Shown one piece after another: positions 31,956 to 40,650 of a DNA stretch of 64,000 bases. The DNA comes from Thiohalomonas sp041685045. GTDB taxonomy: Bacteria; Pseudomonadota; Gammaproteobacteria; Thiohalomonadales; Thiohalomonadaceae. Under the pieces are notes generated by a model. It ran no database searches. It was not told where the DNA came from and saw only the letters and a program-made list of their open reading frames with translations. Position numbers and translations under genes: made by a program. The stretch's first letter is position 1; each line of letters starts with the position of its first letter. Location of the stretch: NCBI GenBank assembly GCA_041685045.1, contig JAWLGP010000009.1, positions 62,001 to 126,000 on the forward strand. The letters are read 5' to 3'.

Positions 31956-32828
31956 ATGACTGTGATGACGAATGACTCCGCCGTGATTGAAGAGAAGCAC
32001 CGCGACACGCCCACCCATGGGCTGAACATGGGTGCCCTGGATCGGGAGAAGCGCTCTCTCGATCTGGACTCGGAAGAGGTCTGCCTGACGGTGACCGATC
32101 TCGACCTCTACTACGGCGAGAAGCAGGCGCTCAAGCGCATCAACATGACCATCCCCAAGCAGCGGGTGACTGCGTACATCGGGCCGTCCGGCTGCGGCAA
32201 GTCCACCTTGCTGCGCTGCTTCAACCGCATGAATGACCTGGTGGACGGCGTGAGCATCGATGGGCGCATCGATCTGCATGGCCAGAACATATACGACCGC
32301 AACGTCAACGTGGCGGAGTTGCGCCGACGGATCGGGATGGTGTTCCAGAAGCCCAATCCGTTTCCAAAGTCGATCTACGAGAACGTCGCCTATGGACTGC
32401 GGCTGCAAGGGGTGAAAAGTCGCCGCGTCCTCGACGAGGTGGTGGAAAAGGCCCTGCGCAGTGCGGCGCTGTGGGATGAGGTGAAGGACCGCCTGCACGA
32501 CTCGGCACTCGGCCTCTCCGGCGGTCAGCAGCAGCGCCTGGTGATCGCCCGCGCCGTTGCCATCGAACCCGAAGTCTTGTTGCTGGACGAACCGGCATCG
32601 GCGCTGGATCCGATCTCCACGCTAAAGATCGAGGAGCTCATCTACGAGCTCAAGGAGCAGTACACCATCGTCATCGTCACCCACAACATGCAGCAGGCGG
32701 CGCGGGTCTCCGATTACACCGCCTTCATGCTGCTCGGTGAACTGATCGAGTTCGGTGACACTGATACGCTGTTCACCAATCCACGGCGCAAGCAGACCGA
32801 GGATTACATCACCGGCCGCTACGGCTAG
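31956..32828 (+). CDS. pstB: Phosphate ABC transporter ATP-binding protein PstB
   Basis: 290 residues with intact ABC motifs: Walker A GPSGCGKST, the Q-loop region GMVFQKPNPFPKSIYENVAYG, signature LSGGQQQRLVIARA, Walker B LLLDEPASALDP and the H-loop VTHNMQQAARVSD. The N-terminus carries an extra ~35 residues before the core. The ATG at 31956 follows the pstA stop; a GTG-type start at 31923 would overlap pstA. Powers phosphate import with PstC and PstA. Confidence 0.97.
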   Translation: MTVMTNDSAVIEEKHRDTPTHGLNMGALDREKRSLDLDSEEVCLTVTDLDLYYGEKQALKRINMTIPKQRVTAYIGPSGCGKSTLLRCFNRMNDLVDGVSIDGRIDLHGQNIYDRNVNVAELRRRIGMVFQKPNPFPKSIYENVAYGLRLQGVKSRRVLDEVVEKALRSAALWDEVKDRLHDSALGLSGGQQQRLVIARAVAIEPEVLLLDEPASALDPISTLKIEELIYELKEQYTIVIVTHNMQQAARVSDYTAFMLLGELIEFGDTDTLFTNPRRKQTEDYITGRYG

Positions 32829-32844
32829 TCGCCGAAATCGTGCC

Positions 32845-32908
32845 CTGTAGGAGCGGCGGAAGCCGCGAACCCGACTTCCGTTCATCGCGGCTCCCACCGC
32901 TCCTACAG
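32845..32908. repeat. REP-like palindrome between pstB and phoU
   Basis: CTGTAGGAGCGG at 32845 begins a 24-base arm mirrored at 32885-32908 with two mismatches. It belongs to the GTAGGAGCGGC-type REP family common in gammaproteobacteria. It may stabilise upstream pstCAB mRNA or lower phoU expression. Confidence 0.75.
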
Positions 32909-32932
32909 TTGATTCCCCAAGAGGCTATGGTC

Positions 32933-33652
32933 ATGGACAAGAAGAATTACGGTCAGCACATCTCCCAGCAGTACAACGAAGAGCTGGAGGACATCCGCAA
33001 CCGCGTGCTGGCCATGGGCGGGCTGGTGGAGCAGCAGCTGGCCGATGCCATCGCTGCACTGACCGACGGCAACGCCGAACTCGGCGAGCGGGTGATCACC
33101 CGTGACTACAAGGTGAACGCCCTGGAGGTGCAGATCGATGAAGAGTGCAGCCGCATCCTGGCCCGTCGCCAGCCGGCCGCCAGCGACCTGCGCCTCATCG
33201 TCGCCATCATCAAGACCATCACCGACCTGGAACGGATCGGCGACCAGGCCGAGCGGGTCGGGCGTATGGCCGTGCGGCTGGCTAATGCCGGGGTGAGCGA
33301 GCGGCACTACGTGGAAGTCTCGCACCTGGGCAATCATGTCGCTGCCCTGCTGCGCGACGCCCTCGATGCCTTCGCCCGCATGGACCCGGAAGCGGCGGTG
33401 GCGGTCGCCCGCGAAGACATGAAGGTGGACCAGGAATACGAGTCGGTGATGCGCCAGCTCATCACCTACATGATGGAGGACCCGCGCACCATCACCCGGG
33501 TGTTGGACGTGATGTGGTCGGCCCGTGCCCTCGAACGCATCGGCGACCACGCCCGCAACATCTGCGAATACGTGATCTATCTGGTCAAGGGCAAGGACGT
33601 GCGCCACACCAGCCTCGATCAGATGGAGCAGGAGGCCCGCAGCTCGCGGTAG
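32933..33652 (+). CDS. phoU: Phosphate signalling regulator PhoU
   Basis: 239 residues, the usual length, with two PhoU three-helix repeats; the metal-binding acidic motifs are seen as ITDLERIGDQAERVGRMA and SARALERIGDHARNICEYVIY. The ATG at 32933 matches the family N-terminus (MDKKNYGQHISQQYNEELED) and lies eight bases after AGAGG. PhoU links Pst occupancy to the PhoR/PhoB system; phoB and phoR are outside this window. Last gene of the Pho-box operon. Confidence 0.95.
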   Translation: MDKKNYGQHISQQYNEELEDIRNRVLAMGGLVEQQLADAIAALTDGNAELGERVITRDYKVNALEVQIDEECSRILARRQPAASDLRLIVAIIKTITDLERIGDQAERVGRMAVRLANAGVSERHYVEVSHLGNHVAALLRDALDAFARMDPEAAVAVAREDMKVDQEYESVMRQLITYMMEDPRTITRVLDVMWSARALERIGDHARNICEYVIYLVKGKDVRHTSLDQMEQEARSSR

Positions 33653-33744
33653 AGCGACGAGGCGGTTTGGGGCGCGGTGAGGCACGCGCACCATGCCGTG
33701 CCCGGGCGTGGGCTGGTCCAAGAGGTGGAGTGAGGCCGTGCCGG

Positions 33745-33886
33745 GAAAAACACGCAAGGAGGCGCAGAGGCGCAGAGATTTTGAGGGGGAACGAGGCTGT
33801 TGAACCCCGTCCCGGGATCGTGTCTCGGTGCTTGGTCCGTCGAAAAGAAACCTCCGCGTCTCTGCGTCTCTGCGGCAGGGTTTTTG
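33745..33886. repeat. Inverted-repeat element of the GCAGAGRCGCAGAG type
   Basis: AAAAACACGCAAGGAGGCGC from 33745 is mirrored by a strand containing CGTCTCTGCGTCTCTGCGGC that ends in GTTTTT near 33885. Arms are about 35 bases and imperfect, with a ~75-base centre. It fills much of the gap between phoU and the convergent modC-like gene; the remaining bases (33653-33744) show nothing else. Confidence 0.6.
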
Positions 33887-33909
33887 TAGCACCGCCACCT
33901 TAGCGGAAC

Positions 33910-34950
33910 TCAACCCCAGGCCGGCAGCACCCGTCCGAGCAGGGCATACACCTGCCGGCCCGGCTCCAGTTTCAACTCCGACTTCGCCCGCGACGAGACC
34001 CGTGCCAGCAGGGCCGTCTCCGGCGCGGTGAGGGTCACGATCCATTCCTCATTCCACTTCGCCAGCTCGCGAACCACCACCGGCAATCCGCTCGCCGCGC
34101 TGGTGGCGGCACCGGGTGGACGTGCGAGCAACGAAATGCCGGCGGAGGGGACCAGTACATCGGTCTGCTTGCCGGGGGCCAACGGCAGGCGGGGCACGCT
34201 GAAGCGTCCGCCTCGGTTGTCGACATGGGTACGGTCATTGGCATCATCGTGACTGGCGACCACACCGCGTACCCGGGTCGCCGCACCCGGATGGTGGCAG
34301 AGCGGCAGGTCGAGCCGCAGCATCAACTCGTTGACCGGACCCTGGGTCCGGGCCGTACCGGCGTCCATCAGGACCAGCCGATCGGTCAGGCGCGCCGCCT
34401 CCTGCGGGTCTTCGGCCGCCATCAGCACCGGGTAGGGCAGCCGGGCGGCGAGGTCGGCGACCTTTTCCCGGAAGGTCTGGCGCGTCCCCCCGTCCAACAG
34501 CGGCTCGGACACCAGTAGCAGGCGGGTGGCCGCAAGCGCGGCACGGGCCAAGGCCGCCAGTTGGCGCTGAAGCGGATTCAGTTGCGCCGGCCGCAGGCCA
34601 TACAATTCGTCGATCTCCAGTGCCCCAAGGATCACTTCCGGGGAAGTGGTGCGCTCCTCGCGCGGTCGGGCCAAGCGCAGATTGGCGCCCACCGTGAGCT
34701 TCTCGAAAAGGCGCGGCTCGGGAAAAACCAGCGAAAAGGGGCTCCGCGTCGGTCCCCGGCCGGCGTAATCGTGCTGCCCGGCCACTATGCTGCCGGATGC
34801 GGGCTCAAGGCCGGCGATGGCCCGCAACAGCCGGCCCTTGCCACTGCCGGTACTGCCCACCAACCCGACCAGCCCCCGCGCGGGCAGCGTGAACACAGCG
34901 TCCAACCGTTCGGGGGCGGGGTGGGACAGCTCGATGGCGACGCCGTTCAC
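33910..34950 (-). CDS. ModC-like molybdate ABC ATPase with degenerate motifs
   Basis: 346 residues: an ABC ATPase domain (about 1-215) followed by a TOBE/Mop-type domain (about 235-346), the ModC layout. Several catalytic motifs are altered. Walker A reads GSTGSGKG, keeping Lys38 but with Gly instead of Ser/Thr; the signature is LNPLQ instead of LSGGQ; Walker B reads LLLVSEP with Ser for Asp; and the H-loop histidine position reads AED. ATP hydrolysis is therefore doubtful. The GTG at 34950 overlaps the modB-like stop. Could be a regulator or a decaying transporter subunit. Confidence 0.75.
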   Translation of the reverse strand: MNGVAIELSHPAPERLDAVFTLPARGLVGLVGSTGSGKGRLLRAIAGLEPASGSIVAGQHDYAGRGPTRSPFSLVFPEPRLFEKLTVGANLRLARPREERTTSPEVILGALEIDELYGLRPAQLNPLQRQLAALARAALAATRLLLVSEPLLDGGTRQTFREKVADLAARLPYPVLMAAEDPQEAARLTDRLVLMDAGTARTQGPVNELMLRLDLPLCHHPGAATRVRGVVASHDDANDRTHVDNRGGRFSVPRLPLAPGKQTDVLVPSAGISLLARPPGAATSAASGLPVVVRELAKWNEEWIVTLTAPETALLARVSSRAKSELKLEPGRQVYALLGRVLPAWG

Positions 34951-35465
34951 TCCGGCCCCCGGGCGATGCGCCAGGCGCTCCACAGCAGGAATACTCCGGC
35001 GATTAGGGGCAAGCCAGCGCTGACGGCGTCATCGAACGACAGCTGTCCGCTGTGGGCGGTGAGGTGGAGGGCGGGCAGTAACAGGCCCAGCAGCAGCCCC
35101 TTCCAGGCGGCGGGCAGCACCACCCGGCGCAGACGCGTCGAAGGACCGGCGCCGATCACCGCCAACGCTTCGATCTGTCGGTGGTCGATGCGGCGCAGGC
35201 CGGCGTAGACCGGCAACGCGGCGAAGGGCAGGGCGGCGAGCAGATCGGCAAGTGGCAGCGGCAAGCCGGTCATTCTGGCTTGCAGCGGTGCCAGAAAGGG
35301 CGACCAGAGTTCCCGGGGTAACAGCAGGGGCAGGATGAGTAGCGCGGCGACCAGCGCAGCCAGCCGCAATGACCTAACCGCCAATAGTCGGGCGACAAGC
35401 AATCCAGTGAGGTAAACGGCCAGGATGGCACCGGTCAACGCCCAGACGGGGTCCGGTGCAATCAA
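34947..35465 (-). CDS. ModB-like ABC permease, short form
   Basis: 172 residues from a TTG at 35465 with GGAGG seven bases upstream and a four-base overlap with the preceding Sel1 gene. About five hydrophobic helices surround a weak EAA-loop (IEALAVIGAGPSTRLRRVVLP). ModB proteins are usually ~225 residues, so this one is short. It forms a unit with the degenerate ModC-like ATPase; no modA substrate-binding gene is present in the window. Specificity for molybdate is inferred only from the partner. Confidence 0.65.
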   Translation of the reverse strand: MIAPDPVWALTGAILAVYLTGLLVARLLAVRSLRLAALVAALLILPLLLPRELWSPFLAPLQARMTGLPLPLADLLAALPFAALPVYAGLRRIDHRQIEALAVIGAGPSTRLRRVVLPAAWKGLLLGLLLPALHLTAHSGQLSFDDAVSAGLPLIAGVFLLWSAWRIARGPE

Positions 35466-36043
35466 TCGGCGTCCTCCAAACGGGCCCGCCACTCGACGGC
35501 TCGCCGGGCATCGGGGGCAACGCCGAACTCCCCGGCCTCGTAGACCCGGACCAGCGCCTCGATAGCCGGTCGATGGCCCTGCTCCGCGGAACGGCGCCAG
35601 AGTTCAAGGGCCGCATCGCGGTCGCTGCGGGTGCCGCGCCCGTAGGCATAGAGGATACCGAGATTGAATTGGGCGGCGGCATGGCCCTGATCGGCCGCCG
35701 CCTGCCACCAACGGGCGGCATCCGCCGGGCTGCCGTAGACTCCCTTCGCCTCCATGTAGAGCAGGCCCAGGTTGTATTGTGCGTCCGGTTGGCCCTGTGC
35801 CGCGGCCTTGGAATACCAGAAGTGTGCCCGGCGATAGTCCTGCGGGACACCCCAGCCGTTGGCATAAAGCAGGCCGAGGTTGTACTGGGCGAGGCGGTTG
35901 CCGTTGTCGGCCAGCGGCTGCCAGTCGGCCAGGGCCTGGGCATAATCGCCCCGCTCGAAGGCGGACATGCCGTCCTCCAGCGACCCGGCGGCGGCTGCCG
36001 GCAGCGCAAGGAGCAGGATCAGGAGCCAAGGTCCCATCGACAT
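35462..36043 (-). CDS. Secreted Sel1-repeat protein
   Basis: 193 residues. A signal peptide (WLLILLLALPAAAAG, about 5-20) is followed by roughly four Sel1-like TPR repeats with the pattern AQYNLGLLYANGWGVPQDYRRAHFWYSKAA. Such proteins act as periplasmic scaffolds for protein interaction. Its stop overlaps the start of the ModB-like gene, so the three genes form one unit, which is unusual for a molybdate transporter. Partner unknown. Confidence 0.85.
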   Translation of the reverse strand: MSMGPWLLILLLALPAAAAGSLEDGMSAFERGDYAQALADWQPLADNGNRLAQYNLGLLYANGWGVPQDYRRAHFWYSKAAAQGQPDAQYNLGLLYMEAKGVYGSPADAARWWQAAADQGHAAAQFNLGILYAYGRGTRSDRDAALELWRRSAEQGHRPAIEALVRVYEAGEFGVAPDARRAVEWRARLEDAD

Positions 36044-36175
36044 GGGAGTAGTTTACGCCGCCTCGCCCGCGCGGTGTATACGGGGGACGGGTGTGGTGAC
36101 GACTGCATGGATGCAGGAGGTAGAGCAACGCAGGGCGCAGTTGCCGAGGAACGAACCGAACGGTTTTCGTAGCAA

Positions 36176-36268
36176 ATGTAGGATGGGCAAAGGAGCGGGA
36201 GCGACGTGCCCATCACTTCGCCGAAGCCAGAGAGTTGATGGGCACGCTGCGCTTTGCCCATCCTACAT
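36176..36268. repeat. Palindromic element that supplies the valS stop codon
   Basis: Terminal arms ATGTAGGATGGGCAAAG (36176-36192) and its exact reverse complement (36252-36268) enclose a second perfect 11-base pair, CGTGCCCATCA and TGATGGGCACG. This is a known type of proteobacterial intergenic repeat (TGTAGGATGGGCAAAGC). The TAG ending valS and the ATG codon before it lie inside the right arm. Confidence 0.9.
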
Positions 36269-39130
36269 GCGCCGGATTTTTTCCAGCTGCGCCTCCAGGC
36301 TTCCGAGGGATGCCTGCATTTCCGTCAGCTTGTCGCGCTCTTTCTGCACCACCTCAGCCGGCGCCCGCTCGACGAAGCTGGGGTTCTCCAGCTTCTTGCC
36401 CGCGCGCTCGACATCGCCGCGCAGTTTCTCGATCTCCTTGGTCAGGCGCGCCAGTTCGGCCTCCTTGTCGATGAGGCCGGCCATGGGTACCAGCAGGCGC
36501 ATTTCGCCGACCAGGGCGGTGGCGGACTCGGGGGCCTCTTCGCCATCGCCGAGCAGGATGATCGACTCGGTGCGGGCGAGCCGTTCGAGGAAGGCGCTGT
36601 TGCGTGCCAGGCGCTCCTTGTCTTCCGGCTTGTAGTTCTCCAGCAGCACCGGCAACGCCTTGCTCGGGGCGATGTTCATGCCGGAGCGGATCTTGCGCAC
36701 CCCGACGATGAAATCCATTACCCAACACATCTCTGCCTCGGCCGCCGCATCCTGCTGCGCCGCATCCGCTTCCGGGAACGGCCTAAGCATGATGGTGGTC
36801 GCTTCAATGCCGGCCAACGGCGCTACGCGCTGCCAGATCTCCTCGGTGATGTACGGCATGATCGGGTGAGTCAGGCGCAGCAGCGCCTCCAGCACCTGCA
36901 CCAGGGTCTGGCGGGTGCCGCGCTTGGCTGCTTCGGACACCTCGCCGGTCAGCACCGGCTTGGACAGCTCCAGGTACCAGTCGCAGTACTCGTCCCAGGT
37001 GAACTCGTAGATCGCCTGCGCGGCGTGGTCGAAGCGGTAGCCCTGGACGGCCTCGTTGACCGCCTTGGCGGCCTGTTGGAAGCGGGAGCGGATCCAGCGG
37101 TCGGCCAGGGAGTATTCGATCTCTCCCGCACCCACGCCGCAATCCTGCCCCTCGGTGTTCATCAGCACGTAGCGCGCCGCATTCCACAACTTGTTGCAGA
37201 AGTTGCGGTAGCCCTCGATGCGGCCGAGGTCGAAGTTGATGTCGCGGCCGGTGGAGGCGAGCGAGGCGAAGGTGAAGCGCAGGGCGTCGGTGCCGAAGGC
37301 GGGGATGCCGTCGGGGAACTCCTTGCGGGTCGCCCTTTCGATCTTCTTCGCCATCTCCGGCTGCATCAGGCCGGAGGTGCGCTTTTGCACCAGCGTCTCC
37401 AGTTCGATGCCGTCGATGAGATCGATGGGGTCGAGCACGTTGCCCTTGGACTTGGACATCTTCTGACCGTGGGCATCGCGCACCAGGCCGTGGATGTAGA
37501 CCTCACGGAACGGCACGTCGCCCATGAACTTCAGGCCCATCATGATCATGCGGGCGACCCAGAAGAAGATGATGTCGAAGCCGGTCACCAGCACCGAGGT
37601 GGGGTAGAAGGTCTTGAGCGCATCGGTCTGCTCCGGCCAGCCCAGGGTGGAGAAGGGCCAGAGGGCGGAGGAGAACCAGGTATCGAGCACGTCCGAGTCC
37701 TGGGTCAGCTTCACCTCGAAGCCGAGGCCGTGCTTGTCGCGCACCTCCGCCTCGGAGCGGCCGACGTAGACGTTGCCGGCCTCGTCGTACCAGGCCGGGA
37801 TGCGGTGACCCCACCAGATCTGGCGGCTGATGCACCAGTCCTGAATGTTCTCCAGCCAGTGGTAGTAGGTGTTGTCCCAGTTGCCGGGGACGAACTTGAT
37901 GCGGCCCGAGCGCACCGCGTCGATGGCCGGGTCGGTGATCGCCGCCTTGCCGCCGACGCGGCCGTCGTCCTGCTGCTCGCGGGTCAGGTCGACGAACCAC
38001 TGGTCGGTGAGGTAGGGCTCGACCACGGAGCCGGAGCGGTCGCCGCGCGGGACCATCAGCTTGTGGTCTTCGATCTTCTCCAACAGCTCCAGCTCACGCA
38101 GGTCGTGCACGATCTCGTCACGCGCCTCGTAGCGGTCGAGGCCGCGGTACTTCTCCGGGCTGTTGTCGTTGATCTTCGCGTCCACGGTGAACACGTTGAT
38201 CATCGGCAGGTTGTGGCGCAGGCCCACCTGGTAGTCGTTGAAGTCGTGGGCCGGGGTGATCTTGACGCAGCCGGTGCCGAATTCGGGGTCGACGTAGTCG
38301 TCGCCGATGATCGGGATCTCGCGACCGACCAGGGGCAGGGTGATGGTCTGGCCGATGAGATGTTTGTAGCGCTCGTCCTCCGGGTGTACCGCCACTGCGG
38401 TGTCACCGAGCATGGTCTCCGGGCGGGTGGTGGCGACCACGAGGTGACCGGAGCCGTCCGAGAGCGGGTAGCGCATGTGCCACATGTAGCCCTGCTCCTC
38501 CTCGGAGATCACCTCCAGGTCGGAGACGGCGGTGTGCAGCACCGGGTCCCAGTTGACCAGGCGCTGGCCACGGTAGATCAGGCCCTCTTCATGGAGGCGG
38601 ACGAACACCTCCTTCACCGCCTCGGACAGGCCGTCATCCATGGTAAAGCGCTCGCGCTGCCAATCCAGGGAGGAGCCCAGGCGGCGCAGCTGGCGGGTGA
38701 TGTTGCCGCCGGACTCCGCCTTCCACTCCCACACCTTTTCGATGAACTCCTCGCGCCCGAGGTCGTGACGGGTCTTGCCCTCGGCATTGAGGCGGCGCTC
38801 TACCACCATCTGGGTGGCGATGCCGGCGTGGTCGGTGCCCGGCTGCCACAGGGTGTTGTCGCCCTTCATGCGGTGGTAGCGCACCATGGTATCCATCACG
38901 GTGTTGTTGAAACCGTGGCCCATGTGCAGGCTGCCGGTGACGTTCGGCGGCGGGATCATGATGCAGAAGGCGTTTTCGCCGTCGGTGTCGCCACTTCCCT
39001 GTGGGGCCGCCGCTCCCGGCGTCCTGCCTCCCGCGGCATTTCCACCTCCCTGTGGGGCGAAGTGGCCGTTGGATTCCCAGAACTGGTACCAGCGCTGTTC
39101 GATGGCGTGCGGGTTGTAGGCTTTGTCCAT
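36263..39130 (-). CDS. valS: Valyl-tRNA synthetase
   Basis: 955 residues, the normal size. Class I motifs are HMGH in GSLHMGHGFNNTVMD (HIGH box) and KMSKS in GQKMSKSKGNVLDP. The CP1 editing domain is present (TTRPETMLGDTAVAVHP), and the C-terminal coiled coil ends at EAQLEKIRRM. Charges tRNA-Val in the cytosol. A short low-complexity insert (about residues 25-47, AAGGRTPGAAAPQGSGD) near the N-terminus is unusual. Preceded by holC and a hypothetical gene; the stop codon lies in a palindromic repeat. Confidence 0.98.
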   Translation of the reverse strand: MDKAYNPHAIEQRWYQFWESNGHFAPQGGGNAAGGRTPGAAAPQGSGDTDGENAFCIMIPPPNVTGSLHMGHGFNNTVMDTMVRYHRMKGDNTLWQPGTDHAGIATQMVVERRLNAEGKTRHDLGREEFIEKVWEWKAESGGNITRQLRRLGSSLDWQRERFTMDDGLSEAVKEVFVRLHEEGLIYRGQRLVNWDPVLHTAVSDLEVISEEEQGYMWHMRYPLSDGSGHLVVATTRPETMLGDTAVAVHPEDERYKHLIGQTITLPLVGREIPIIGDDYVDPEFGTGCVKITPAHDFNDYQVGLRHNLPMINVFTVDAKINDNSPEKYRGLDRYEARDEIVHDLRELELLEKIEDHKLMVPRGDRSGSVVEPYLTDQWFVDLTREQQDDGRVGGKAAITDPAIDAVRSGRIKFVPGNWDNTYYHWLENIQDWCISRQIWWGHRIPAWYDEAGNVYVGRSEAEVRDKHGLGFEVKLTQDSDVLDTWFSSALWPFSTLGWPEQTDALKTFYPTSVLVTGFDIIFFWVARMIMMGLKFMGDVPFREVYIHGLVRDAHGQKMSKSKGNVLDPIDLIDGIELETLVQKRTSGLMQPEMAKKIERATRKEFPDGIPAFGTDALRFTFASLASTGRDINFDLGRIEGYRNFCNKLWNAARYVLMNTEGQDCGVGAGEIEYSLADRWIRSRFQQAAKAVNEAVQGYRFDHAAQAIYEFTWDEYCDWYLELSKPVLTGEVSEAAKRGTRQTLVQVLEALLRLTHPIMPYITEEIWQRVAPLAGIEATTIMLRPFPEADAAQQDAAAEAEMCWVMDFIVGVRKIRSGMNIAPSKALPVLLENYKPEDKERLARNSAFLERLARTESIILLGDGEEAPESATALVGEMRLLVPMAGLIDKEAELARLTKEIEKLRGDVERAGKKLENPSFVERAPAEVVQKERDKLTEMQASLGSLEAQLEKIRRM

Positions 39131-39200
39131 GATTTCCAGTCAAGCGGTGTGTTGGCGATGACGGGATCGGCGCCAAGGGTCGCCGATCGTAAATCGCGGG

Positions 39201-39206
39201 ATTATA
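39201..39206 (-). promoter_or_regulatory. -10 box of a valS promoter
   Basis: On the minus strand GGGTATAATCCC contains a perfect TATAAT, 70 bases upstream of the valS ATG. No good -35 box is seen at 16-18 bases. This suggests valS has its own promoter in addition to any read-through from holC. Confidence 0.5.
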
Positions 39207-39275
39207 CCCGATGGGGGCGAGGACGGTGGAGGCGTGAGCGGTGAAGTCGCCGCCGGACGGCTCTGTCGCAACTGG

Positions 39276-40136
39276 CTATCGATCCGCTTCGATCCCGAGA
39301 TGGCGCACCACTTCCTTGAGGATCTTCTCCCTCAGCTCCTTGCGCAGTCGTGCCATTTCGCGGTCGAGCAGCAGGTCGACCACGGCCTGAAGTTCGGCAA
39401 GGCTCGGCTGCGTCGGATCGGTGTTCAGGAACTCGAGATCGGCGACAACCTCGTTCAGTACGGGAATGACCGGGGTGGCTGGCGGCGAGACGACCGGGAT
39501 TTGCGGTCGTTCGGCCGTTGGCCTGATGGGTGCCGACGGTGGCTTGCCGGTGGTTTGGGGTGGTGCCGGTGGCTCGTGCACAAGCTTTGGCTGCGGCGCA
39601 GCGGTTGTCCGGCTGGGTTCGGCTGTGGTCCGGGCCTCGACGCTGCGGGGGGCCGGCTGACGCCCGGTTACGCTCGTATCGGCCGTGGCGCCGCCGGAGC
39701 GCGGTGCAGCGGTCCCGGGCACGGCCGGCCTCGGGGGTGACGGCGGAGCCGGTTCCCGTTTCGCAACCTGGGGTGTCTGCGGGGTGGGCCGCGCTGGTGG
39801 CTCGACGCGGGCGGTCGGCAGCGGTGCTGAAGCCCGTGATGCCGCCGCCTGGGCGGGTGCGCCCGGCGTCGGCATGCGTGCGGAAGCGGGGCTGGGCCGC
39901 GGTTCGGTTCCGGGTCGTGGTTCGGTTCCGGGCGGCGGCGAGATGCTCGGCGAAGGCGCGGCGGCACTCGGGCTCCCCGGCGTCTCGGAGGGGACAACCC
40001 TGCGCGGGGCGTTTGTCTCGGGCTGGGCGGCCTGCTTGAGCCGTGCCTTCAGCCGCTCGCTTTCGCTATCCAGCAGTCCCTTGATGGAGTCCAGCTCGTC
40101 GAGCAGTTCCAGGCCTTCTTTGCGCTGTTCGGTCAT
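39276..40136 (-). CDS. Hypothetical protein with long Pro/Ala-rich disordered region
   Basis: 286 residues. The N-terminal ~38 residues form an acidic helix (GLELLDELDSIKGLLDSESE), residues ~40-215 are low-complexity Pro/Ala/Arg/Thr sequence, and the last ~65 are helical (LNEVVADLEFLNTDPTQPSL and a charged coiled coil ending EVVRHLGIEADR). It lies five bases after holC and before valS. No family is recognised; the two ordered ends joined by a flexible linker suggest a tether or adaptor. Confidence 0.75.
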   Translation of the reverse strand: MTEQRKEGLELLDELDSIKGLLDSESERLKARLKQAAQPETNAPRRVVPSETPGSPSAAAPSPSISPPPGTEPRPGTEPRPSPASARMPTPGAPAQAAASRASAPLPTARVEPPARPTPQTPQVAKREPAPPSPPRPAVPGTAAPRSGGATADTSVTGRQPAPRSVEARTTAEPSRTTAAPQPKLVHEPPAPPQTTGKPPSAPIRPTAERPQIPVVSPPATPVIPVLNEVVADLEFLNTDPTQPSLAELQAVVDLLLDREMARLRKELREKILKEVVRHLGIEADR

Positions 40137-40141
40137 TGTGG

Positions 40142-40570
40142 TCAGACGTGGTGGGTTTTCAGATCGTAGCCCCGATCGCGGTAGAAGCGGAATCGTTGCC
40201 GCCCGGCCTCCCGCTCCGGGTCCTCTCCAGCGATGACCTCGGCCACACGCTGAAAGCGGCTGAAGAACAGCGGAACGTCCCGACAGAGATTGACCAGCAC
40301 GTCATCGTGGGAGCCGGGGTCATCACCCCAGCCTATGTGGATAGGGGTCTCCGCATCCGCATCCGGTGCCTCGATGCGCTCGTGAGGCAAGAAACTGCCG
40401 GCGCGAAAGGTCCACAGCAGTCCATCGAGTTGCTCCGCCGCATGCGCATCGGGCACATGGATGTAGACCCGGTGCCCCTGGACATAGGCCTTTTCGACCA
40501 AACGGCAGGCGAACAGCTCGCGCGCGCCGCTGTCAGTGGCGGCAAGGATATAAAAATCGATGCGTGTCAT
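40142..40570 (-). CDS. holC: DNA polymerase III chi subunit
   Basis: 142 residues, the usual size, with RIDFYILAATDSGARELFACR at the start and PLFFSRFQRVAEVIAG near the end, both typical of HolC. Chi binds single-strand-binding protein and links it to the clamp-loader via psi. The ATG at 40570 starts the conserved MTRIDFY; no Shine-Dalgarno precedes it because the upstream bases belong to an inverted repeat. Lies in the conserved pepA-holC-valS order. Confidence 0.93.
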   Translation of the reverse strand: MTRIDFYILAATDSGARELFACRLVEKAYVQGHRVYIHVPDAHAAEQLDGLLWTFRAGSFLPHERIEAPDADAETPIHIGWGDDPGSHDDVLVNLCRDVPLFFSRFQRVAEVIAGEDPEREAGRQRFRFYRDRGYDLKTHHV

Positions 40571-40577
40571 GAGAAGG

Positions 40578-40650
40578 CAGGGTAAAGGGCAAAGGGAAAA
40601 GGGCAAAGAAGAAATTCGAGTACCCTTTTCCCCTTGTATCTTTACCCTTG
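40578..40650. repeat. Purine-rich inverted repeat overlapping the pepA stop
   Basis: CAGGGTAAAGGGCAAAGGGA (from 40578) is mirrored by a strand ending CTTTACCCTTG (40640-40650), with arms of about 26 bases and a short centre. The pepA stop codon (40642-40644) lies in the right arm, and the left arm abuts the holC start. It may act as a mRNA processing or termination structure between the two genes. Confidence 0.65.

Noticed and set aside
36254..39244. A plus-strand open frame of nearly 1000 codons opposite valS
   Set aside because: It mirrors valS codon positions in a GC-rich gene, has no ribosome site and gives a His/Val/Leu-rich sequence with no domain; it is a shadow of valS.
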